Assembly: GCF_003255815.1 (NCBI RefSeq)
Contig: NC_037669.1
Coordinates: forward strand, 123,872,298-123,936,297
Source: Theropithecus gelada
Taxonomy: Eukaryota; Chordata; Mammalia; Primates; Cercopithecidae
Length of the DNA stretch: 64,000 nucleotides
Direction: 5' to 3'
Position numbers and translations under genes: made by a program. This document shows, in pieces, positions 23,806-36,203 of this stretch (positions are counted from its first letter, which is position 1; every line of letters begins with the position of its first letter). The notes beneath the pieces are model-generated. The model was not told the origin of the DNA, made no database searches, and was given only the letters and a program-made list of their open reading frames with translations.

Positions 23806-25650
23806 CAGGTGGTTCTCTTTCTGGCCTTAGTGTCTTTGCAAACATGTTCTGTCATATACTCTGTTGAATACTATCGCATAATCCTTTACAGATATCTGTG
23901 GTTCTGTTTTGGTGTTGCTCTCACCTCTCTCTCCTCTCTGGTACTCTGGATATCAGTTATAGCCACTTTGGTTTCCTCACACATTCAACTCTTCAACTCA
24001 GAGCATCTGCTGCATTCTCCTTTTTTGGAAGCTCTGTTCAGATGGTAAGTTGTGCCAATTGTAGGGCTCACCTTGTTTGCTCTCTTTCAGGGATCATGGT
24101 ACTTCATTGCCTAATGTATGGTGACTTGAAAATTGTTATTTCACTTACTTTGTCTGTTTTTGTTCATTTCAAATGGAAGGGTAAATGCTGTCCCTGTTGC
24201 TATATTTTGACCAGAGACGGAAAAGTCAAAGGCTCTATTTTTTAAAAAATGAATTTTATTGTTGATATACATAACACAATAAAAAACATAAAATGTTAAA
24301 TGTACAATTCAATGAGTTATAATATAATCACATACATGTAACCACTAATCAAGTAAAAATAAAGAACGTTACTGATACCTAACAACTTTCTTTCCCCCTT
24401 CTCCTTAAACAAAACAAAGCAAAACAAGGCAAAAGAGAATATACTCTGAGTTATAATACTATAATTTCATATAACTTTATGTAAATGAAATCTTTAGGTA
24501 TGCATTTTATATCTAACTTTTTTGTTCAGCATTATGGTTGCTATATTTATCCATGTGGTTGCATACAACAGTTCATACATTTTCATTGTTGTATTTTACT
24601 GTATGAATATGGCATAATTTATTTTTCAGTTGGAGAACACTTGGATTGTTACACACATGAACACACAAACACACACACAATTTTGGATATTTAGTGTCGA
24701 ATGGAATTTTTGGTCCCTGGGTTTGTGTATGTTAAATTTTAGTAAATATTACCAAACAATTTTATATAGTGGTTTTAAGAATTCAGTTTTCTCTTCCTCC
24801 TCTCACAAGCATTATATAACAGGGATAGCAACACTAACCTTTGAGTATCATTGTCTGCTTTAAATTTTAGCCATTTTGGTATAGATGTAGTCTGGTGTAT
24901 ACGTAGTTGTGTTTTAAATTTGCATATTCATGATGAATAGTGATGTCAAATTTTCATATGTTGATTGGTTATTTGAATATCTTCTTTTGTGAAATGCCTG
25001 TTCAAGTCTCTCGTCCATTTTATTTTATTATCTGTCTTTTCTTATTGACTTGTAGAAGTTTTTTTTTTACAATATATATGCTAGATACAAGCCCTTTGTT
25101 GATTTCATGTGCTGCAAATATTTTCTTCCACTTTGTAGCTTGCATTTTCTGTAATAGTGGATTTACATGAAAAGTTCTGATTTAATATAGTATAATTTCA
25201 ATTTTGTCCATTATGGTGATAATAAAGAAAGAGAATCGTGCCTGCTCCAGGTTCATGAAAGAGAATTATGCTTGCTCCCAGTTCATTTCATGAAAATATT
25301 CTTAATGCTAACTTAAGGAAGATTTAATGTTTCATCTATTATATTTAGAATGGCAGTCCACCTGGAATTAGTTTTTATGTGTGTTCAAAAGCAGGAGCCA
25401 ATTTTATTTTTTATTACATGTGTATATACATTTGGCCCAATGCCATCTTTTGAAAAGGTCATTCTTTACTATTGCATAGTCAATCAAGTGTTGTCTTTAT
25501 TATCGACCAAGTATCAAGTGTGAGTCTGTTTCTGAACCCTTTTTTTCTGTTCCATTGATCTACTTATCTATCTTTGCAACAATACCTTATATATCACTTT
25601 GGCTTTATAATTAATCTTGATATCTAGTAAAGTTGTCTGTTTCTTCTTAA
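23806..25650 (-). repeat. Ancient L1M LINE fragments, antisense
   Basis: The part 23806 to about 24240 continues the antisense L1M 3' UTR. From about 24246 a second antisense L1M begins (AATGAATTTTATTGTTGATA, AATGTACAATTCAATGAGTT) and runs into antisense ORF2 (AATGCCATCTTTTGAAAAGG, TCTGTTCCATTGATCTACTT). A 30-base tandem duplication lies at 25227-25286. No intact frame remains. Confidence 0.7.
25227..25286 (+). repeat. Two-copy 30-bp tandem duplication
   Basis: Copy one, 25227-25256, begins GAAAGAGAATCGTGCCTGCT. Copy two, 25257-25286, begins GAAAGAGAATTATGCTTGCT. The few differences show it is not recent. Confidence 0.9.
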
Positions 25651-26448
25651 TGTTTATGGCTTACAGCCTAGTCATTATTTTCCACAAAAGCATCTCATAG
25701 ATCATATAGCACTTGTTACAGATAAACCATACATTTATACATATATTAAAATTTATTTAATTGCTTCTTCTTAAAATAATTTTCTAAACTTTAGAAGGTT
25801 AATCTTTATTTCCTTTCTCATCAAGAATATATCAGTAAGATAGTTGAGAATTAAAGACTGAAGAATCATCTATTTTTGTCTTATGTTGCTAATGGCATAT
25901 AAGTAATTAATCTTCTCAATGATTTTTAGCTTTAGCAATTGCTATTAGCATAATTTCTTATTAGAATATTCATAAGAAATATCTATTTATTCAAGTACTT
26001 TTTTGTGGGTTTAAAAATCCATTATTTTGCAACTAGATAGGCTCTAAAATTTTAATCTTTGCAATAAGGTCTGTATTAGAAAGATAATTAAATCTTTTAG
26101 ATGACTTTGCCAATTATTGTAAGAATAATAATAATAGTGGACTCTACACCCCCATACAAATAAGGCCACATATCAATTTATATATTAGCATTAATATATG
26201 GAAGTGTCTTAGACACAATTCAGGGACTGTTCTCAGTCATCGATATTATCCAGTGAGTTCATAGAAAATACTAGGTATAAAGAAAAGGATATCTGTCAGG
26301 TATTTGAAAGACAAACAGAGGTGATGCCAAGTCATGTGCCCTTAAAGCTCTGCCTGACAAAAATCTCCCCTCACTGCCTTGTGGTTAAGTTATAGAGACA
26401 TAGAAAATATGGAATGAAGGCACATCAGACAAGTTATGAAACAGTTGT
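25651..26448. other. Unique AT-rich DNA
   Basis: No gene or repeat was recognised. Confidence 0.5.
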
Positions 26449-26466
26449 TAAAAGATGACAAAACAA

Positions 26467-26773
26467 GCCGGGCGCGGTGGCTCAAGCCTGTAATCCCAGC
26501 ACTTTGGGAGGCTGAGACGGGCGGATCACAAGGTCAGGAGATCGAGACCATCCTGGCTAACACGGTGAAACCCCGTCTCTACTAAAAAATACAAAAAACT
26601 AGCCGGGCGAGGTGGCGGGCGCCTGTGGTCCCAGCTACTCCGGAGGCTGAGGCAGGAGAATGGCGTAAACCCGGGAGGTGGAGCTTGCAGTGAGCTGAGA
26701 TCCGGCCACTGCACTCCAGCCTGGGCGACAGAGCCAGACTCAGTCTCAAAAAAAAATAAAAATAAAAATAAAA
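26467..26773 (+). mobile_element. Young Alu SINE of the Old World monkey AluYR type
   Basis: An almost undamaged Alu, from GCCGGGCGCGGTGGCTCAAG to a long A-rich tail with (AAAAT) units. A perfect 16-base duplication TAAAAGATGACAAAAC flanks it (26449-26464 and 26774-26789). The bases CTCAAGCCTG, GCGTAAACCC and GATCCGGCCACTGCAC differ from human AluY and agree with the cercopithecoid AluYR lineage as I know it. This is the best marker of the host lineage in the window. Confidence 0.95.
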
Positions 26774-26789
26774 TAAAAGATGACAAAAC

Positions 26790-28814
26790 CTGGAATGAAT
26801 GTTTAGTAGTAAATCAAGAATATTAACAATAAATTTAAAGATTTTGAGTATGTCCCTTTACAAACACAAAATTGGGCTTCTTTTTCCTGCCTTTTAAGAC
26901 ATATTCCTAAGCTATATATTACCCTGTGGTGACCATCTTCTTTTTTCAAAATTTCTTTTTGTTTGTTACTTTAACCTAAATCTACCTGTGTGTGTTTGGC
27001 CAGAGCCTCACAGTGTGACCTACCTCTATCTGTGGATGGTCCTGGCTTCATCACTTACCTAGAAATGGCTCTGACAGATTCCCAAATATTACACAGATTG
27101 TTACTAATCATTTTTCCAAATTGTTCAGCCAAATTATTTAAACATTATTCATCATTTAATGAATAACAATAAACTAAATAAGAATTTATCTATAGGAGGA
27201 CTGATAGATGTTGACAAAACTACAGTCATTAATGGTTTTATTATACTTAGAAAATATGGCTATTTTAATCTTATATTGCACGTATGAACGTTTTAAGTAA
27301 GACTACATAATAAAGATAATTTTTACTCAAAGAAATGTATGCCTTATTTTGTAAAACATTCCCTCAATAAATGTATATGTAACATGTTTGAAATGAAATA
27401 TTTTATTTAAATGGTATGGAAGTAAAAATAATTAATCACAAAGTAAACGGAATTATTTTGTTAACCACGTAACCTTAACATAGCTGAGCAGATGTTCATT
27501 TTTTGTTTCTTTATGAGTAAATAAGTATGATATTTATTGATTTTAAAGGTACTGGTAAATGTATTTGCTTTGTTAAATCACATCTATTATACTAAGGCTA
27601 TTTTACGTTTGGAAAATCACTCATAGGGTAATTTGAATCCACCAAATGCTGTTAAGAAGTAGCTTATAGATGAGTGATTTTACATTTTTTTTAATATTGT
27701 AAGGTAGTGTGATTTTAATTAGCAATTGATCACATCTGATCACCTGCACAAAATTACCAAGGATATAAAGTGAAAATAAAGGGAACACATAGGCATAGAA
27801 AGGGGAAAATAGAGTATAATTTATTCACAGTATAATTTCATTAAAAATATTTTATTAAGAAAAATACAGAATAGAGATAATTTCAAATCACAGTTCTTTA
27901 ATCCAACCATTACACATCTCACAAAATTTTGAAATTTATCATGTTTTCTTATTTGCCATAGATTGGTAAAGAATTCTTTCTAGGTCAGCACTGGTCTGTA
28001 AATCAGCACTTGGGGAATCAATGCTATAAATATATATATTTTTTAATTTGGCGGCAGAATATGTACAAAACTTCACTTTTTCTAAAATGAGACTGCGTGC
28101 TAAACCAGTCATGTGTTCACAATGCTTAGGTATTCTAAACCTAATGAAATATGATATATTCACTCAAAGTCAGTTCCGTAAAAGGTGGTAAAAATAAAGA
28201 GCAAAGTATGAATTCTGCTTATAAGGAATGTTACAGTTTAGGATTTGTAGCCAATCCTGTCAATGTCCCACCAATATGCCCTTGTCACTACCATATCTAT
28301 GCATGCAACCCCAACTTCCACCCAAAGTCACTGAAACCTGTTCTCCAAGAAGGGTCTAATGAAAATTGTCAAGTTTTGTCTCCAACCTAACCTCCCTCAC
28401 TAGGGGCATCAAACCAAAGAATGAAGAAAGTTAGTATATAAACACCCAAACTCCTTTGTCCCTGAGGTGGAGAAAGTCTTAAGTGGGTATTTCACACTCT
28501 TTCCCAATCCTCTCAAAAAATCCTCTCTAGTTTTCCACAGTAATAACTTGCTTGATATCACATCATTTATTTTCTTGTTTTCCTTCTCTGTCTCAGTTCC
28601 CTGAGACACTGCTGCTTTCTGGAATCTCCTTTCTAAGAAACTACATGTACCTGAGTCATTGCCCCGGAATTTGATTCTGAGGGAACACAAATAAGAAAGA
28701 GTTACAATAAATTATGTTGTAAATTTGAAAACAAAACAAAACAACTAAAATAAAACAATTCATTCAAGTGGTGGTTAGCCTGATTCAAATTAAATTGGAT
28801 TAAAAAAATGTTGA
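26790..28814. other. Unique AT-rich DNA
   Basis: No gene or repeat was recognised. Open frames are at most 93 codons. Confidence 0.5.
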
Positions 28815-28960
28815 TAGGAGAGACCTGGGTTTGTGCTTCAGCATGTTACTTAATAGCTGTGTGACTTTGGGCAAGTCCATTTTTTTCCCCCTCTAATCAA
28901 TCATTTCTTCTTCAATTGCATATAATAAAAACTTTCTTAAAAATTGTTAGGCATGAATAA
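28815..28960 (+). repeat. MIR SINE
   Basis: GACCTGGGTTTGTGCTTCAG, GTTACTTAATAGCTGTGTGA and CTTTGGGCAAGTCC match the MIR core domain closely. The 3' part is more diverged. Confidence 0.85.
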
Positions 28961-29339
28961 AATAATTCATTGAAAGTATTTTTATAAACTCTAAGTAATT
29001 CACTAATATAAGCTATTAATATTATCAAAATCATGTTAGACTTCTCCTTTAATGGATATTCATTTACTCAAAATATATTATGAAATAAAGTATTTAAAGA
29101 AATACCAAACAGTTTAAACGTGGGTAAATAAGAGTGATCGTACTCCCCGCTTTCGCATTCATACTTCCTCTCTCAAGTTTTCAGATGCAACTATTTTCGA
29201 GAATTTCTAAACTGAGTGCTTCTAGTGATTATCATTAATTTGATAATACACACGCACTTTGATCAATTTTGATCTCATCTATTGACTCTTCACCATGAAA
29301 TATGAGAAATTTGATATCTTTCTATTATATACCATACTC
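28961..29339. other. Unique AT-rich DNA
   Basis: No gene or repeat was recognised. Confidence 0.5.
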
Positions 29340-29356
29340 TTCTTGAGTACATGATG

Positions 29357-31006
29357 TTTTTATTTGTTTATTTATTTATTTTTAAATTATTCTTTAAGTT
29401 CTGGGATACATGTACAGAATGTGCCGTTTTGTTACATAGGTATACACGTGTCATAGTGGTTTGATGCATCCATCAACCTATCATCTGCATTAGGTATTTC
29501 TCTTAATACTGTCCCTCCTATAGTCCCCCAACCCTGGCAAGCGCCAGTTTGTGATGTTCCTCTCCCTGTGTCCTTGTGTTCTCATTGTTCACATTCCACT
29601 TATGAGTGAGAACATGAGGTATTTGGTTTTCTGTTCCTGTGTTAGTTTGCGAGAATGATAGTTTCCTGTCCCATCTATGTCCCTGCAAAGAACATGAACT
29701 CATCCTTTTTGTGACTGCATACTATTCCGTGGGGTATACGTGCCACATTTTCTTTACCCAGTCTATCATTGATGGACATTTAGATTGGTTCTAAGTCTTT
29801 GTTGTTGTGAATAGTGCTGCAATAAACATACCTATGGATGTGTCTTTATAGGAGAATGATTCATAATCCTTTGGGTATACACCCAGTAATGAGATTGCTG
29901 GGTCAAATGGTATTTCTGGTTCCAGATCCCTGAGGAATCGCCACACTGTCTTCCACAATGGTTGAACTAATTTGCACTCTCACCAACAGTGTAAAAGCTT
30001 TCCCATTTCTCCACACTCTCTCCAGTATCTCTTGTTTCCTGACTTTTTAATGATTGCCATTCTAACTGGCGTGAGATGGTACCTCATTGTGATTTTGATT
30101 TGAATTTCTCTAATGACCAATGATGGTGAGCTTTTTTTTTCATATGTTTGTTGGCTGCATAAATGTCTTCTTTTGAGAGGTGTCTCTTCACATTCCTCGC
30201 CCACTTTTTGATGGGGTTGTTTGTTTCTTTCCTGTAAATTTGTTTAAGTTCCTTGTAGATTCTGGAAATTAGCCCTATGTCAGATAGATTGCAAAAATTT
30301 TCTCCCGTTCTGAAGATTGCCTGTTCACTCTGATGATAGTTTCTTTTGCTGAGCAGAAACTCTTTAGTTTAATTAGATCCCATTTGTCAATTTTGGCTTT
30401 TGTTACCATTGCTTTTGGTGTTTTAGTCATGAAGAATATTGCCCATGACTATATCCTAAATGGTATTGCCTAGGTTTTCTTCTAGGGTTTTTATGGTTGT
30501 AGGTCTTATGTTTAAGTCTTTAATGCATCTTGAGTTAATTTTTGTATAAAGTGTAGGGAAGGGGTTCAGTTTCATTTTTCTGCATATGGCTAGCCTGTTT
30601 TCCCAACACATTTATTAAATAGAGAATCCTTTCTCCATTGTTTGTTTGTGTCAGGTTTGTCAAAGATCAGATGGTTGGAGATGTGTGGTGTTATTTCTGA
30701 GGCCTCTGTTTTGTTCCATTGGTCCATATATCTGTTTTGGTACCAGTCCCATGCTGTTTTGGTTACTGTAGCCTTATAGTATAGTTTGAAGTCAGGTAGG
30801 ATGATGCCTCCAGCTTTGTTCTTTTTGCTTAGGATTTTCTTTGTTATACAGGCTATTTTTTGGTTTCATATGAAATTTAAAGTAGTTTCTTCTAATTCTG
30901 TGAAGAAAGTCAATGGTAGCTTGATGCGGATTGCATTGAATCTAAAAATTACTTTGGGCAGTATGACCATTTTCATGATATTGATTCTTCCTATCCATGA
31001 GCATGA
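29357..31006 (-). mobile_element. L1 LINE, 5'-truncated, antisense
   Basis: Read on the minus strand, this is the C-terminal half of ORF2 followed by the 3' UTR and tail, which appears on the plus strand as a TTTATTTATTTATTTTT start and AAGTTCTGGGATACATGTAC. It breaks off at TCCTATCCATGAGCATG, inside ORF2. A degraded duplication is suggested by TTCTTGAGTACATGATG (29340-29356) and TTCTTGATGTATGTAT (31007-31022). ORF2 is broken into pieces of at most about 75 codons, so it is older than the copies at 21.8 and 36.2 kb. Confidence 0.92.
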
Positions 31007-31022
31007 TTCTTGATGTATGTAT

Positions 31023-34000
31023 TTTTAGTTTTAGTTATTTTGCGGTTGTTTACCAAACTTTTGTAAATCTTTATTTCCTGATTTGTCTAATTTAGATAGT
31101 CTTTATTGACTCTTATTTTGAAACGTAAAGTAACGAAGACATCTACCATCTTTTTTACCTCTTTTGCTTCCTATTCTAACTTTTGACATATTATTATTTT
31201 TTAGTTGGTCAAAGCTGTAGACATGACATTCTGTTCTATAATTTGAATGAATTATTATGTCCTTCATGTGTAAAGAAATTCTGAAAGAACACTCCAACAT
31301 ATTACTTGTAATGTTATGATTATATAAATATTATTCACTCTAGTAGAATGATTAGATGGATAAAATATTATTGTGTTATTTTTCTTTAAAATAATAGTCT
31401 AAGTATTGTTCCAACAGAACCTGTTGATCAGAAAAAAATCAAGAAATAAAACTATATACATATCTTTGATGTCATATTGCCACTTATTTTTGTATCTCAC
31501 ATCATGTCTATATATGGGTTTCTTCTTCTATATTCTGGAACATATATTTGAGCAATTTATTGTTACAGGAAATTTTATAATTACATTGCATGCCTGAAAA
31601 TGCCCTCACATATGCCTGATAATTTTTTGAAGTAAGTTCTTAGTGACAAATTGATTTTATTTATCATTCTGAATGTTGTTGATGATATAGCCAGTAACTT
31701 ATTAATTATTAAAATAACTTTTTATATTTTGAATTATAAACTATGAATCTTTACCAGAATATTTTCCTTGTGTAATTTTTTCTAACCCTCCACTTACTAT
31801 GTTTGGTAATGGATAGGTTTAATAGGTCTGAACACTTGTGTCTTTTTGGTTCTAAAATTTGTCCTTAAATTATTTAATTATTATTCAATAAATATTTCCC
31901 ATTATAGATTAAACTTTTTCCAGTTGCTGGAATTGGAGGTTATAGATGAGTGAAAAGGATGTTTAACAAAACATACCAACAGGAGACTGCTATCCAGTAA
32001 GGGATTTAAGACACATTTATCAAATATTCAAAATTAGATAGAAAGGAATTATTGGGCAGGGCAGGGAGGTAAATGAGAAGGAGAAAATACTTCTTTCTCT
32101 GTTTTAATGAAATACTTTTGTTATATAACATTCTTTTTAAAAGTTTATGTTTTCATTAATAGACTATTTTCTGTAACATCTTTAAAATTATTAAACTAGA
32201 TTTTATGAAAATTTCCTCTACTTCTAAATTTGCATTGTTTACTTCAGTGTCATGAATTTTGTTTGCTCATCCTGATAGTTTTCTAACATGATACTGAGCC
32301 TCTTAAATGTCCAGTGCTCTATATTTGTTTATTATATTTATGATTATGATGACCTAGTTTGGTTACTATATGAGATTTTCCTCTACAGTGTGGTGATTTG
32401 TCCACTTATTGGTCCTTTCTACTGAATGTGAGGGTTACTGTGGGTTTGGTGAGAGTGAAGGAAATATATTCATGAAGGATGCATGGTTGAGGAGTAGGTT
32501 GGTAGCTGATGTTCTTTCTCGGTTAACAAATGGATTAGAATTCTTTGGTCTAATTAATTCCTAGATAGATCATTTGTTTCCCCTTTATCATTTTTTTAAC
32601 TACCAGCATTTCAGGTATGAAAGAAATTTCAATTCAATCTTCTTATTTTATATGTCAGAGAACTGAGTCTTAGATGAATATATTAGGTAAGCGTGGGGAA
32701 TAAATGATGCCAAAATCGAGACTAAATAAAAAAACCCCTGATTGTTAATCCCCATACTTTTAATAATCTCAAGCCTTCAACTCTATTTGGAAATTATATT
32801 ATGTTCTCATTCGTATATACCCTCCTAGGGTAGCTTTACAATAGCAGAATTGTTGCTCTGATGGCATTTGCTATTATTAAAAGTTATTAAAGAGTAAAAC
32901 CTTCTGCTCAAGATAGAGGGATATTAAAATGTATTTGATCAGGGATCTAAGAGGTTGAATATCAGTTTTGTTCTAAGTGAGTTGTTTTTCAACCAAGGAA
33001 GTTCCCAATGGAAACATGTAGACAGAGAGTAAGTGGCCATTCAAAAATAAAATATTTGGCTATGATAGCAATCTTTTGAAAGGGATTGTAGGTTGGAGTC
33101 CTAAAAGCCTGAAAAAATTTTGGAAGAGAGAATTCAGAAGCAACATCTGATATAAATTCTGAATAGATGGCAAAGGGATTTTTACACTCTTTTGTTAAAT
33201 TCAGTTTCAACTTAATATCAAGTAATCCTATTTCAGGCAGGCTTATATAATCTTTACCTTGAAGAACTTTAAAAAGAACAGTTTAATGAACTTTCCACTG
33301 CTCGTTCTGTCTTCTTGCCTATAGGTGAGACTAATTTTCTATTTGGTATGCTGAAGTTAAAAAGAGTTTGGGGACTAGGAAAGCTTCGTCTGTTTGCATT
33401 TGAAAATGAAACTAATTCAGGGCACTTCTGCAAATTGTAAAATGATGCTCTTGGTAGACATTGTGAAAATGTCTCTAATACCAGGGGTGAATAAAATCAG
33501 CTATTCTTTCAGAAAATTTAATTCAGTTGTCAATTTAATTCTGTGAATTGGCTATATTTAACTTAAAAATAAATTAACTTAATTAAATTTAAATTAACTT
33601 TTAGCAAGTCTTTATAGTTAACTATTGTTAAACTTTAGTTACTGCTAATGGGATGTATAGGAAAAAAGAAACCTTTGGTGGGCCACAGTAATTCTAGGAA
33701 CTGGCTTCCAAATTTTCCAAAATTAGAAAATCTGTTTTGTTAAAATGTTGTAGATATTATCACTTTTTGGATTATTTACACAACAGAAACATCTTAATGA
33801 GACAAGATGTTGTATAAATCGATGGCAGATTATTAGATTGTAATGGGACATATATCTTGCAAGATTACCTATATTTGATATTTGCTACAGAAATCTCCTT
33901 TCTGTTGGACAGTATAATTAGCATCCCATGAATTTAGAATGAACATGGAACAAATTTATATTTTTAAAAGAGATGTTTCTATTAAACTGCAATGACTGGA

Positions 34001-34324
34001 AAAATCATTCTTCAAGCTAGAGATATCAATAATTAAAAATGAATATTGGTTATTGAGAGTCAGCTTCCTTATGCAGCATGTAGGAGCTTCTGAAATGTTT
34101 ACTGACTTCACTGAATTTAGAGAAAGAAATAAAGTACCTCAAATATTTAATTACCTTTTACTGACCTCTCGCCTCTTTGGCCACGTTTATCTTCAGGAAT
34201 TTATGAGATTCTTGAGCAGAATAAAGCTTTATTTCTTCTAGTTATTTTCATTTATTTATTTTGGAGACTATGCTGTATGATCCGGAATCATCACGTTGAA
34301 CTTGAAATCAGAGTGCTTTCTTTC
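31023..34324. other. Unique AT-rich DNA with one weak MIR/L2-like patch
   Basis: No gene was recognised. The patch 32600-32760 (TATGTCAGAGAACTGAGTCT) weakly resembles the MIR/L2-class GAGGAAACTGAGGC segment. Around 33547-33602 the sequence is nearly pure A/T with repeated AATTAACTT. Confidence 0.45.
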
Positions 34325-34500
34325 ATTTCTTTGAAGTCAGATCTTCCTTTCATTTCTTGCTACACGCATGCTTCATTTTTCTCATTTGCAAAACAGAACT
34401 AAGATAAAGGAGTTTGCAGTGAAATGGGGCAACATATGTAAAAGTCACTAACATTCTTCTTGACACATAATGTTCATTCAGTAAAATGTTGGTTGAATCT
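34325..34500 (+). repeat. MIR SINE 3' part
   Basis: TTTTTCTCATTTGCAAAACA, AAAAGTCACTAACATTCTTC, TTGACACATAATGTTCATTC and AAAATGTTGGTTGAATC follow the MIR/L2-class 3' consensus order. Diverged. Confidence 0.6.
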
Positions 34501-35995
34501 GAGTTTATACTGATTACCTTGGCAGTATGTGGGATTACCTGTCATCCTTAAATGAATTTATGAAACCTCTCCTTGATAGATTCCCTATCTAAATGTAACA
34601 CATTTTCATACCATCTTAATTCCTTAGACAGTGTTACATATGTAGATGTCTAAGCTCAACCAAGCACACATTGAATATTGTGTACTTCAATTACGTGGGG
34701 CAATATTTTCTGCCTCTGTCTGTAAATTATAAGCATGTCCTTTTCTTTTGGAGCTTACAGTGGTGTGCTGGAGATGGTATAGAGTGGTTCATGAGAACCA
34801 ATTCTTTGTGGGTCGTCCCACTGCTCCATTTTGTAATTTTACACGAATAACTTGAGATCAGAAGTGTTGGGAGTATTTACACCACGGAAATCAGCAAATG
34901 CTACAAATCAGGTTTCTATTCTGACGGAAGTTCTACTATCTTTTACCTGTACCATGGTACTTCAATAATGGCTGGTAAAGAGAATCTAGAAGGTTGTTCA
35001 TGACTCCTCTATGTCTTGGCTTCTACTCATAGGCATTGTCCAGAAGTAATTGAACGGCTGAGCTTAAATGCAAGAGAACAAGGAAACAATGGGGAGCAGA
35101 AGGCATGTTTGGTGAGCACCATAGTTTATGCCAGGGAGAGTGGTTAAATGTCAAATTTGATAACCCTTAATTTGTAGTCAGATTCTAACTGGCTTTGAGA
35201 AAACCATTCTTATAATAATGAGTCATAAATATTTGGATACAATGAAATTAACTGAGACCTAATTTACAGCTACCTCTTGGCTGAAGATGTGTGATCATAT
35301 ACTGTGAACTGATGAGATAGTTCCTCTGGGATGATGTTTTCTAAATGACCTGGAAACTTCCTGAGAAATAACCCTAAGGGGAGAGGGAATAAATCTACAA
35401 ATCTGGCCAAATAAAGATACCTTGAACTTTAGAAGTAGGAGCTTCTTGGAGAAGGGCAAGGGGGTTTTCCTCAAGTTCGACTGTCATCTAAGTGCTGCCT
35501 AAGCTAATATTTATGATTTGCAGGAAGGCGGGAAAATATATATAGAAACCAAAAAAGGCTTTTTTTGTATCAATACCCTGTAAAATATTGGGGCACAAGC
35601 TACAGTACTTTGGGTTTCTGCTAAGGGAGTATAATGAAGGCAGAAAAAGAAAATTTTATCCATTTTGCCACTATACTGTGCAATATTTCTTAAACTTTCA
35701 TGAAATAAACCCTATCTCCAGAATAATATATGTGTAGATGTAATTTGACACAAATTCAACATATGAATTCTGGCACTTCATGTAGTCTCATGTAATATCC
35801 CACGGCTAATGTTCTAAGGGAGTCAGCAGTTCCAACACAGGGGCAGAGGTACCTAAGAGAGGTAACTGTCCTAGTGAAAGTAAATGTTCTCAGGAGAACT
35901 GTGTCTGCATGGGGTGTGGTGCATAGTTGGGGATGAGGGTAATACTGAGTACAGTTAGCCAAGTCTAATGGGAAATAGCTCTATTTTGGCCACAG
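34501..35995. other. Unique AT-rich DNA
   Basis: No gene or repeat was recognised. Confidence 0.5.
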
Positions 35996-36203
35996 AGGGA
36001 TACTTTTCATTTTAAAAGTTGAGATAAAATTGTTTGTATTTACCATGTACAGCATGATGTCTTACAGTATATATGTACATTTTGCAATGACAAGATCTAG
36101 TTAATTAACATATGTATTGCCTCACATATTTATCATTTCTGTGGTGAGAATACTTTATAATCATTCTCTTAACATTTTTCAAGAAAACAACATATTATTA
36201 ACT

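Noticed and set aside
24040..24055. Strong donor-like ATG|GTAAGT near 24045
   Set aside because: It lies in an ancient antisense L1M 3' UTR, and no convincing acceptor was found upstream at exon distance.
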